64,000 bases of DNA, taken from the NCBI RefSeq assembly GCF_038502225.1, contig NW_027195502.1:111655-175654 (forward strand), read 5' to 3'. Below are positions 33,071 to 43,681 of the stretch, in pieces. A program made the translations under genes and the position numbers. The notes beneath the pieces are model-generated. The model was not told the DNA's origin. It was given only the letters and a program-made list of their open reading frames with translations, and ran no database searches. Positions within the stretch are counted from its first letter, which is position 1. Each line of letters begins with the position of its first letter. The stretch comes from Cherax quadricarinatus. Lineage: Eukaryota; Arthropoda; Malacostraca; Decapoda; Parastacidae.

Positions 33071-35032
33071 TCAGCGCCCCCGCGGCCCGGTCTGTGACCA
33101 GGCCTCCTGGTGGATCAGAGCCTGATCAACCAGGCTGTTACTGCTGGCTGCATGCAAACCAACGTAAGAGCCACAGCCCGGCTGGTCAGGAACTGACTTT
33201 AGGTGCTTGACTGCCAGGGGTCTGTTCGTAATCCCCCTTATGTGTGCTGGGAGGCAGTTGAACAGTCTCGGGCCCCTGACACTTATTGTATGGTCTCTTA
33301 ACGTGCTAGTGACACCCCTGCTTTTCATTGGGGGGATGGTGCATCGTCTGCCAAGTCTTTTGCTTTCATAGTGAGTGATTTTCGTGTGCAAGTTCGGTAC
33401 TAGTCCCTCTAGGATTTTCCAGGTGCATATAATCATGTATCTCTCCCTCCTGCGTTCCAGGGAATACAGGTTTAGGAACCTCAAGCGCTCCCAATAATTG
33501 AGGTGTTTTATCTCCGTTATGCGCGCCGTGAAAGTTCTCTGTACATTTTCTAGGTCGGCAATTTCACCTGCCTTGAAAGGTGCTGTTAGTGTGCAGCAAT
33601 ATTCCAGCCTAGATAGAACAAGTGACCTGAAGAGTGTCATCATGGGCTTGGCCTCCCTAGTTTTGAAGGTTCTCATTATCCATCCTGTCATTTTTCTAGC
33701 AGATGCGATTGATACAATGTTATGGTCCTTGAAGGTGAGATCCTCCGACATGATCACTCCCAGGTCTTTGACGTTGGTGTTTCGCTCTATTTTGTGGCCA
33801 GAATTTGTTTTGTACTCTGATGAAGATTTAATTTCCTCATGTTTACCATATCTGAGTAATTGAAATTTCTCATCGTTGAACTTCATATTGTTTTCTGCAG
33901 CCCACTGAAAGATTTGGTTGATGTCCGCCTGGAGCCTTGCAGTGTCTGCAATGGAAGACACTGTCATGCAGATTCGGGTGTCATCTGCAAAGGAAGACAC
34001 GGTGCTGTGGCTGACATCCTTGTCTATGTCGGATATGAGGATGAGGAACAAGATGGGAGCGAGTACTGTGCCTTGTGGAACAGAGCTTTTCACCGTAGCT
34101 GCCTCGGACTTTACTCTGTTGATGACTACTCTCTGTGTTCTGTTAGTGAGGAAATTATAGATCCATCGACCGACTTTTCCTGTTATTCCTTTAGCACGCA
34201 TTTTGTGCGCTATTATGCCATGGTCACACTTGTCGAAGGCTTTTGCAAAGTCTGTTTATATTACATCTGCATTCTTTTTGTCTTCTAGTGCATTTAGGAC
34301 CTTGTCGTAGTGATCCAATAGTTGAGACAGACAGGATCGACCTGTTCTAAACCCATGTTGCCATGGGTTGTGTAACTGATGGGTTTCTAGATGGGTGGTG
34401 ATCTTGCTTCTTAGGACCCTTTCAAAGATTTTTATGATATGGGATGTTAGTGCTATTGGTCTGTAGTTCTTTGCTGTTGCTTTACTGCCCCCTTTGTGGA
34501 GTGGGGCTATGTCTGTTGTTTTCAGTAACTGTGGGACGACCCCCGTGTCCATGCTCCCTCTCCATAGGATGGAAAAGGCTCGTGATTGGGGCTTCTTGCA
34601 GTTCTTGATGAACACAGAGTTCCATGAGTCTGGCCCTGGGGCAGAGTGCATGGGCATGTCATTTATCGCCTGTTCGAAGTCATTTGGCGTCAGGATAACA
34701 TCGGATAGGCTTGTGTTAATCAAATTTTGTGGCTCTCTCATAAAAAATTCATTTTGATCTTCGACTCTCAGTCTGGTTAGCGGCTTGCTAAAAACTGAGT
34801 CATATTGGGACTTGAGTAGCTCACTCATTTCGTTGCTGTCATCTGTGTAGGACCCATCTTGTTTAAGTAGGGGCCCAATACTGGACGTTGTTCTCGATTT
34901 TGATTTGGCATAGGAGAAGAAATACTTTGGGTTTCTTTCGATTTCATTTATGGCTTTTAGTTCTTCCCGCGATTCCTGACTCCTAAAGGATTCTTTTAGC
35001 TTAAGTTCGATGCTTGCTATTTCTCTGACCAA
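33071..35032 (-). pseudogene. LINE A copy 3 reverse transcriptase, with nonsense and deletions
   Basis: Reverse transcriptase part of the element. Motifs are KNYRPIALTSH, QHGFRTGRSC, the catalytic block, VPQG, FADD and the long C-terminal region. Three defects are visible against copies 1 and 4. First, about 85-90 bp is deleted near 35030, shifting the frame between the endonuclease linker and this part. Second, a TAA stop at 34256-34258 replaces the tyrosine codon that opens the catalytic block YTDFAKAFD. Third, an 18-bp in-frame deletion lies near 33210. Downstream of the stop the frame continues unchanged to about 33071. The element is therefore defective, although most of the sequence is well preserved. 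Confidence 0.9.
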
Positions 35033-36890
35033 TGTCTCTTTCTATTTTACATCTACTCCTCCTTTTTCTTAGAGGAATAAGCCTTGTGCATACATTGAGT
35101 GCCACCGAGTTAATCTGTTCTAGGCATAAGTTTGGGTCTGTGTTGCTTAGTATATCTTCCCAGCTTATATCGGTTAGGACTTGGTTTACTTGGTCCCACT
35201 TTATGTTTTTGTTATTGAAGTTGAATTTGGTGAATGCTCCCTCGTGACTAGTCTCATTATGTCGGTCTGGGGCTCCACGCATACATGTCTGAACCTCAAT
35301 TATGTTGTGATCTGAGTATATTGTTTTTGATATGGTGACATTTCTTATCAGATCATCATTGTTAGTGAAGATGAGGTCTAGTGTATTCTCCAGTCTAGTA
35401 GGCTCTATTATTTGCTGGTTTAAATTGAATTTTGTGCAGAGATTTAAAAGCTCGTGTGAGTGTGAGTTTTCATCAGAGCTGCCTCCTGTTGTTATTACTG
35501 CAACAATATTATTTGCTATATTCCTCCATTTTAGGTGCCTTAAGTTGAAATCCCCCAGGAGCAAGATGTTGGGTGCAGGAGCTGGAAGATTTTCCAGACA
35601 GTGGTCAATTTTCAACAGCTGTTCCTGGAATTGCTGGGATGTTGCATCCGGAGGCTTGTAGACTACCACAATGACTAGGTTTTGGTTCTCGACCTTTACT
35701 GCTAAAACTTCCACTACATCATTTGAGGCATTAAGCAATTCTATGCAAACAAGTGACTCTGCAATGTACAGGCCAACCCCCCCCCCCTTTTGCCTGTTCA
35801 CTCTGTCACATCTGTATAGGTTGTAACCTGGGATCCATATTTCGTTGTACAAGTGATCCTTTATGTGGGTCTCAGTGAAAGCCGCGAACATTGCCTTTGC
35901 CTCTGCAAACAGTCCACGGATGAAAGGTATTTTGTTGTTTGTTGCTGGCTTTGGACCCTGTATATTTGCAAAGAAGAATGTTATCGGACAGGTGGTATTG
36001 TTGGTACTGGGGGGGGGATTTTTTCCGGCATTAGTATCTGTATCTGTTGGTTTGGAGTGGAGGCCATCGACTGTGGTTCCACTCCAGGAATGACTGGATT
36101 TGGTGTACGATTTCTGCCACTTCTTGCCAGTTTTTTTCCTTCCTGGCACTAAAAAACCTCTCCCTCTTGAGTGGTTGTGGCTACCCAGGTTTTCCCATGG
36201 CCTGGATGTTTTGTATCTTTTTGTCCCCTTTAGATGGTATGACTGGCAATTTAAGTTATAGCACAGTCTTTCCTGTACTGAAGAGGTACACAGTTCAGGG
36301 TGAAAAAGCTTACAGGAAGGAAGTTTGCATTTTCCTGTTGTCATATGGGTATGGCATTTTCTAGGGTGGTCATAGTTGCACGTCCCATCTGTTTTTCCAG
36401 ATTTCCCATGCCAGCAGATACCAAGTGCATAGTATGTGCACAGGCTTGGTTTCCGTTTGCCTTGGGTTTCTGTGACTGTATTCCCTGTTGGTGCATGTTT
36501 CCCTGTCTTACTTCTATCCTCCCTAGCACCAACAATGGAGCTCCCACCAGTTGTTTTTGGTAATATATCCTCACTATTGCTAGTGGAGTCCTCTTGTTTG
36601 CTATTTCCTGCGATATTTCTAGTTTGCAATATTGGTTTTATTTTATCTTTGACCACACTTGTTTCCCTACTATGGCTCCTGTCCCCTATGAGGTCATTTA
36701 TATGTATTCGTTCCTGCGTATAATTCCCGACTACCTGGACAAAATCTCCAGCTTCATCATTACTGTCTCCCAGGACAGCATCTCCATCTTCACCATTACT
36801 GTCTCCCAGGACAGCATCTCCAGCTTCACCATTACTGTCTCCCAGGACAGCACCTCCAGCTTCACCATTACTGTCTCCCATTACTGTCTC
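35001..36890 (-). pseudogene. LINE A copy 3 CCCH fingers and EEP endonuclease
   Basis: An open frame of about 629 codons from LINE A, joined without a stop to 134 codons of LINE C upstream, giving a 763-codon frame from 37292. Numbering by that frame: tandem repeats about 135-185; CCCH finger 1 at 285-309 (C-x7-C-x11-C-x3-H); finger 2 at 313-331 and finger 3 at 335-353 (both C-x8-C-x4-C-x3-H). The endonuclease spans about 437-665, with an N in FANIQG (443), TETH (473-476), KGGGVGLYI (502-510), GDFN (580-583) and SDHN (660-663), the expected metal-binding and catalytic positions. By family this enzyme nicks target DNA to prime reverse transcription. A basic linker follows, then the frame is lost near 35030. 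No key endonuclease residue appears to be missing. Confidence 0.9.
36738..36890 (-). repeat. 36-bp coding minisatellite at the 5' end of LINE A copy 3
   Basis: Four units of 36 bp, with starts visible near 36761, 36797, 36833 and 36869, the last partial. Because 36 is a multiple of three, each unit encodes the same 12-residue acidic motif of the form AVLGDSNGEAGD. The repeats lie at the LINE A / LINE C junction and mark the 5' end of the preserved LINE A sequence. Confidence 0.88.
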
Positions 36891-37460
36891 CTGTTTTAGT
36901 TGTTGCCAGAGCTTTCTGGGGTTATGCTTATACTCTTCAATTTTTGAACAATAGTGCTTTGCCTTTGCTTCTTTTATAAGTCTCTGTACTCTGTTCCTCA
37001 CCCTTTGGAATTCATTTAGTGCTGCAATATCCTGCCTGTTTGCTTTAAATCTTTTTAGTAGCTGGTCTCTGAATTTCATATTATCTAATATCTCAGTATT
37101 CATCCAGGGTTCAGTTCTTCGTTTAATCCTAACCTCTTTAACTGGTGCAATATTATTAAGAATGGTAGTGAACATTGTTTTGAATTTTTCCCAGGCATCG
37201 TTTACGTCCGTGCAACTTGTTATCTCTGTCCAGTCACAATTGTGTAGCCTATTTACCAGTGTTTCTTTACTGTAGTTTCTAGTTGACCTCATTTTTATTG
37301 TCTTGTGTAGGCCTATCCTACCCCTAGTGATTTTCCTGGTGCAGTAAATGATGAAATGATCATTAAAACATGTGGCAATGACGCCTGACAGACTAATGTT
37401 CTCAGCGCGGTTACAAAGTATGTGGTCAATTAGGGTGGCTGAGAACTGTTTGATCCGGGT
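36891..37460 (-). pseudogene. LINE C upstream part: endonuclease-to-RT linker
   Basis: Minus-strand coding sequence, open across the segment, with features typical of the linker between endonuclease and reverse transcriptase in LINE polyproteins: SATLIDHILCNR, an FNDHFIIYC segment, then NNIAPVKEVRIKRRTEPWMN and an arginine/lysine-rich helix ending in PRKLWQQLKQ. I assign it to LINE C because the segment at 32900-33036 continues in the same frame and style once LINE A is left out. The endonuclease core is not present; it is cut off at 37460 by the next retroposon. Confidence 0.78.
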
Positions 37461-37780
37461 TCAAATTCAAATTCAAATTCAAATTCAAAGTTTATTCTCT
37501 ATAAGGATTACAATGCTGAGTTTACAGAATTTGGTTATTGTGTGGTTTAAATGTAGTAAAATAATGTTTACAGAGTGTACCACTAGAACACCTAGAATGG
37601 CTAGGCATTTCGGGCAGACTTAGTTTAATTCTTAATTTTAAAATATTACAAATTATGAGGTAAGTTGGTAATATGGCTAAGTGACTAAATACTAGTTTGT
37701 GAGTTTAGCAATGTGAATGCTTTTGTTTTGGCACAGTACATAGTTTCAGTATTGGAGTATCAGAGGATTCATTATTTTAA
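37461..37780 (-). mobile_element. 3' end of an unidentified retroposon with (GAATTT)n tail
   Basis: About 320 bp of A/T-rich sequence between LINE C and satellite B. On the minus strand it ends in about four tandem GAATTT units (plus strand TTCAAATTCAAATTC at 37460-37490), preceded by GAGAATAAACTTT. This layout fits the 3' terminus of a LINE or SINE. I cannot name the family. No coding potential is evident, and its left part abuts satellite B directly. Confidence 0.55.
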
Positions 37781-39420
37781 AAACACAGTCTAGTCTTACA
37801 AGACACACTACAGTCTTACAAGGCACACTACAGTCTTACAAGACACTACAGTCTTACAAGACACACTGCAGTCTTACAAAACACAGTCTAGTCTTACAAG
37901 ACACACTGTAGTCTCACAACACACAATACAGTCTTACAAGACACACTGCAGTATTACAAAACACACTGCAGTCTTACAAGACACACTAAAGTCTTACAAG
38001 ACACACTACTCTCTTACTAGACACACTACAGTCTTACAAGACACACTGCAGTCTTACAAGACACAGTTTAGTCTTGCAAGACACACTACAGTCTTACAAT
38101 ACACACTACAGGCTTACAGGACACACTGTAGTTTTGCAAGACAAACTAGAGTCTTGCAAAACACACTACAGTCTTACTAGACACACTACAGTCTTACAAG
38201 ACACACTACAGTCTTACAAGACACACTACAGTCTTACAAGACACACTACAGTCTTACAAGACACACTACAGTCTTACAAGACACACTACAGTCTTACGAG
38301 ACACAATACAGTTTTACAAGACACACAACAGTATTACAAGACACACTGCAGTCTTGAAATACACACTACAGGCTTACAGGACACACTGTAGTTTTACAAG
38401 ACACACTAGAGTCTTACAAAACACACTACAGTCTTATTAGACACACTACAGTCTTACAAGACAAACTACAGTCTTACAAGACACACTACTGTCTTACTAG
38501 ACACAAAACAGTCTTACAAGACACACTACAGTCTTACAAAACACAGTTTAGTCTTACAAGACACACTACAGTCTTACAAGGCACACTACAGTCTTACAAG
38601 ACACACTACAGTCTTACAAGACACACTACAGTTTTACAAGACACACTATTCTCTTACTAGACACACTACAGTCTTACAAGACGCACTAAAGTCTTACAAG
38701 GCACACTACAGTCTTACAAGACACACTACAGTCTTACAAGACACACTGCAGTATTACAAAACAAACTGAAGTCTTACAAGGCACACTACAGTCTTACAAG
38801 ACACACTACAGTCTTACAAGACACACTACTGTCTTACTAGACACACTACAGTCTTACAAGACACACTACAGTATTACAAAACACAGTCTAGTCTTACAAG
38901 ACGCACTAAAGTCTTACAAGGCACACTACAGTCTTACAAGACACACTACTCTCTTACTAGACACACTACAGTCTTACAAGACACACTACGGTATTACAAA
39001 ACACAGTCTAGTCTTACAAGACGCACTAAAGCCTTACAAGGCACACTACAGTCTTACAAGACACACTACAGTCTTACAAGACACACTACTGTCTTACAAG
39101 ACACACTACAGTCTTACAAAACACAGTCTAGTCTTACAAGACACACTGCAGTCTCACAAGACACAATACAGTCTTACAAGACACACTGCAGTATTACAAA
39201 ACAAACTGAAGTCTTACAAGACACACTACAGTCTTACAAGACACACTACTGTCTTACTAGACACACTACAATCTTAGAAGACACACTACAGACTTACAAG
39301 ACAAACTACTGCCTTACTAGACACACGACAGTCTTACAAGACACACTACAGTCTTACAAGATGTACTAAAGTCTTACAAGACACAGTTTAGTCTTACAAG
39401 ACAAACTGCAGTCTTACAAT

Positions 39421-42400
39421 ACACACTACAGGCTTACAGGAGACACTGCAGTTTTGCAAGACACACTTAGACTCTTACAAAACACACTACAGTCTTACTA
39501 GATACACTACAGTCTTACAAGACAAACTACAGTCTTACAAGACACACTACAGTCTTACAAGACACACTACAGTCTTACAAGACACACTACAGTTTTACAA
39601 GACACACTACAGTCTAACAAGAGACAATGAAGTCTTACAAGACACACTACAGTCTTACAAGACACACTTCAGTATTACAAGACACACTGCAGTCTTGCAA
39701 GACACACTGCAGTCTTAGAAGACACAAGACTTGCAAGACACACTACAGTCTTAAAAGACACACTGCAGTCTTACAAGACACACTACAGTCTTACAACACA
39801 CACTACAGTCTTACAAGACACACTACAGTCTTACAAGACACACTACTGTCTTACTAGACACACTACAGTCTTACAAGACACACTACAGTCTTACAAGACA
39901 CACTACAGTCTTACAAGACACACTACAGTCTTACAAGACACACTGTTGTCTTACAAGACACACTACTGTCTTACTAGACACACTACAGTCTTACAAGACA
40001 CACTACAGTCTTACAAGACACACTACAGTCTTACAAGACACACTACAGTCTTACAAGACACACTGTAGTCTTACAAGACAAACTACTGTCTTACAAGACA
40101 CACTAGAGTCTTACAAGACACACTACAGTCTTACAAGACACACTACAGTCTTACAAGACACACTTGAGTCTTACAAGACACACTACAGTCTTACAAGACA
40201 CACTGTAGTCTTACAAGACACACTACAGTCTTACAAGACATAATACAGTCTTACAAGACAATCTACAGTATTACAAGACACACTGCAGTCTTGCAAGACA
40301 GAGACACACTGCAGTCTTACAAGACACAATGCAGTCTTACAAGACACACTACAGTCTTACAAGACACACTACAGTCTTACAAGACACACTAGAGACTTGC
40401 AAGACACACTGTAGTCTTACAAGACACACTACAGGCTTACAGGACACACTACAGTTTTACAAGACACACTACAGTCTTACAAGGCACACTACAGTCTTAC
40501 AAGACACACTACAGTCTTACAAGAGACACTGATGTCTTACAAGACACACTACAGTATTACAAGACACACTACAGTATTACAAGACAAACTGCAGTCTTGC
40601 AAGACACACTACAGTCTTACAAAACACACTGCAGTCTTACAAGACACAAGACTTGCAAGACACACTACAGTCTTACAAGACACACTGTAGTCTTAAAGAC
40701 ACACTACAGTCTTACAAGACATACTACAGTCTTACAAGACACTCTACAGTATTACAAAACACACTGCAGTCTTGCAAGACACACTGCAGTCTTACAAGAC
40801 ACACTGCAGTTTTACAAGACACACTACAGTCTTACAAGACACACTACAGTCTTACAAAACACACTAGAGACTTACAAGACACACTGTATTCTTACAAGAC
40901 ACACCACAGGCTTACAGGACACACTACAGTTTTACAAGACACACTATAGTCTTACAAGGCACACTACAGTCTTACAAGACACACTACAGCCTTACAAGAG
41001 ACACTGAACTCTTACAAGACACACTACAGTCTTACAAGACACACTGCAGTATTACAAGACAAACTGCAGTTTTCAAGACACACTACAGTCTTACAAAACA
41101 CACTGCAGTCTTACAAGACACATGACTTGCAAGACACACTACAGTCTTACAAGACAGACTGCAGTCTTACAAGACACACTACAGTCTAACAAGACACACT
41201 ACTGTCTCACAAGACACACTACAGTCTTACAAGACACATTACTGTCTTACTAGACACACTACAGACTTACAAGACACACTACAGTCTTACAAAACACAGT
41301 CTAGTCTTTACAAGACACACTTCAGTCTTACAAGGCACACTACAGTCTTACAAGACACACTACAGTCTTACAAGACACACTACAGTCTTACAAGACACAC
41401 TACAGTCTTACACGACACACTGTCGTCTTACAAGACACACTACAGTCTTACAAGACACACTGTAGTCTTACAAGACACACTACAGTCTTAGAAGACATAC
41501 TACAGTCTTTCAAGACACTCTACAGTATTACAAGACACACTGCAGTCTTGCAAGACATACTGCAGTCTTGCAAGACACACTGCAGTCTTACAAGACACAC
41601 TACAGTCTTACAAGACACACTGCGGTCTTGCAATACACTCTGCAGTCTTACAAGACACACTACAGTCTCACAAGACACACTGCAGTCTTACAAGCACCCT
41701 ACAGTCTTACAAGACACACTGTAGTCTTACAAGACAAACTACTGTCTTACAAGACGCACTACAGTCTTACAAGGCACACTACAGTCTTACAAGACACACT
41801 ACAGTCTTACAAGAGACACTGAAGTCTTACAAGACACACTGCAGTCTTACAAGACACAATACTGTATTACAAGACACACTGCAGTCTTGCAAGACACACT
41901 ACAGTCTTACAAGACACAAGTCTTGCAAGACACGTTACAGTCTTACAAGACACACTGCAGTCTTACAAGACACACTGCAGTCTTACAAGACAGACTGCAG
42001 TCTTACAAGACACACTACAGTCTTACAAGACACACTACTGTCTCACAAGACACACTACAGTCTTACAGGACACACTACTGTCTTACTAGACACACTACAG
42101 ACTTACAAGACACACTACAGTCTTACAAAACACAGTCTAGTCTTTACAAGACGCACTTCAGTCTTACAAGGCACACTACAGTCTTACAAGACACACTACA
42201 GTCTTACAAGACACACTACAGTCTTCCAAGACACACTACAGTCTTAAAAGACACACTGTAGTCTTACAAGACACACTACAGTCTTACAAGACACACTGCA
42301 GTCTTACAATACACACTGCAGTCATACAAGACACACTACAGTCTCACAAGACACACTGCAGTCTTAAAAGCACCCTACTGTCTTACAAGACACACTGTAG

Positions 42401-43681
42401 TCTTACAAGACAAACTACTGTCTTACAAGATGCACTACAGTCTTACAAGGCACACTACAGTCTTAAAAGACACACTACAGTCTTACAAGAGACACTGAAG
42501 TCTTACAAGACACACTGCAGTCTTACAAGACACAATACTGTATTACTAGACACACTGCAGTCTTGCAAGACACACTACAGTCTTACAAGACACAAGTCTT
42601 GCAAGACACGCTACAGTCTTACAAGACACACTGCAGTCTTACAAGACACACTACAGTCTTACAAGACTCACTACAGTCTTACAAGAAACACTACTGTCTT
42701 ACATGACACACTACAGTTTTACAAGACACACTGCTGTCTTACTAGAGACACTAGAGTCTTACAAAACACAGTCTAGTCTTACAAGACACACTACAGTCTT
42801 ACAAGGCCCACTACAGTCTTACAAGACACTACAGTCTTACAAGAGACACTACACTCTTACAAGGCACACTACAGTCTTACAATACACTCTACAGTCTTAC
42901 AAGATACACTACAGTCTTGCAAGACACACTACTGTCTTACAAGACACACTACAGTCTTATAAAACACAGTCCAGTCTTACAAGACGCACTGCACTCATAC
43001 AAAACCCAATACAGTCTTACAAGACACACTAGAGTGTTACAAAACACACTGCAATCTTGCAAGACACACTACAGTCTTACAAGATACACTACAGTCTTAC
43101 AAGGCACCATACAGTCTTACAAGACACACTACTGTCTTACAAGACACACTACAGTCTTACAAGACACACTACTGTCTTAATAGACACACTACAGTCTTAC
43201 AAGGCACAATACAGTCTTACAAGGCACACTACTGTTTTACAAGACACACTACAGTCTTACAAAACACATTCTAGTCTTACAAGACACACTACTGTCTTAG
43301 AAGACACACTACAGTCTCACAAGACACACTACTGTCTTACGAGACACACTACAGTCTTACAAGACACACTACAGTCTTAGAAGACGCACTAGTCTTACAA
43401 GACACACTGCAGTCTTACAAAACACAGTCTAGCCTTGCAAGACACACTACAGTCTTACAAGGCACACTACAGTCTCACAAGACACACTACAGTCTTACAA
43501 GATATACTACAGTCTTACAAAACACAGTCTAGTCTTACAAGACACACTGCAGTCTTACAAGGCACACTACAGTCTTACATGACACAGTACAGTCTTACAA
43601 GACACACTACAGTCTTACAAGGCACAATACTGTCTTACAAGACACACTACAGTCTTACAAGACAAACTGCAGTCTTACTAT
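39421..43681 (+). repeat. Satellite B higher-order unit, copy 1 (about 4.26 kb)
   Basis: Starts at a monomer run with GGCTTACAGG followed by AGACACTGCAG; the same run restarts at 43682. Block P (about 39421-42460) contains GACTTGCAAGACAC variants and an internal duplication of about 676 bp, marked by AGCACCCTAC at about 41693 and 42370. Block Q (about 42500-43400) contains an 18-bp monomer pair, CTCATACAAAAC and TTAATAGACAC variants. Q recurs at about 53750-54600, 55600-56500 and 60060-61260. Confidence 0.8.

Larger units (their letters stand above)
33037..36890 (-). mobile_element. LINE A copy 3, nearly complete, inserted in LINE C
   Basis: The longest LINE A copy, 3.85 kb on the minus strand. 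In transcription order it has a tandem 36-bp repeat at the 5' end, three CCCH zinc fingers, an APE/EEP-type endonuclease, a reverse transcriptase, a C-terminal region and a 3' terminus with two CTCCAGGTAA-like units at 33037-33060. LINE C coding sequence flanks it on both sides in compatible frames, which fixes the borders near 33036 and 36890. I see no target-site duplication. No 5' untranslated region or start codon precedes the 36-bp repeats, so it is probably 5'-truncated. Coding defects are listed with its genes. Confidence 0.92.

Noticed and set aside
35853..36899. Plus-strand open frames opposite the LINE A fingers and endonuclease
   Set aside because: Antisense to a well-supported coding region with intact motifs; hydrophobic stretches are the complement of the coding strand.
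35001..37292. A single 763-codon host gene with CCCH fingers and an endonuclease domain
   Set aside because: The first 134 codons belong to LINE C and the rest to LINE A; the frame is a junction artefact of nested insertion.
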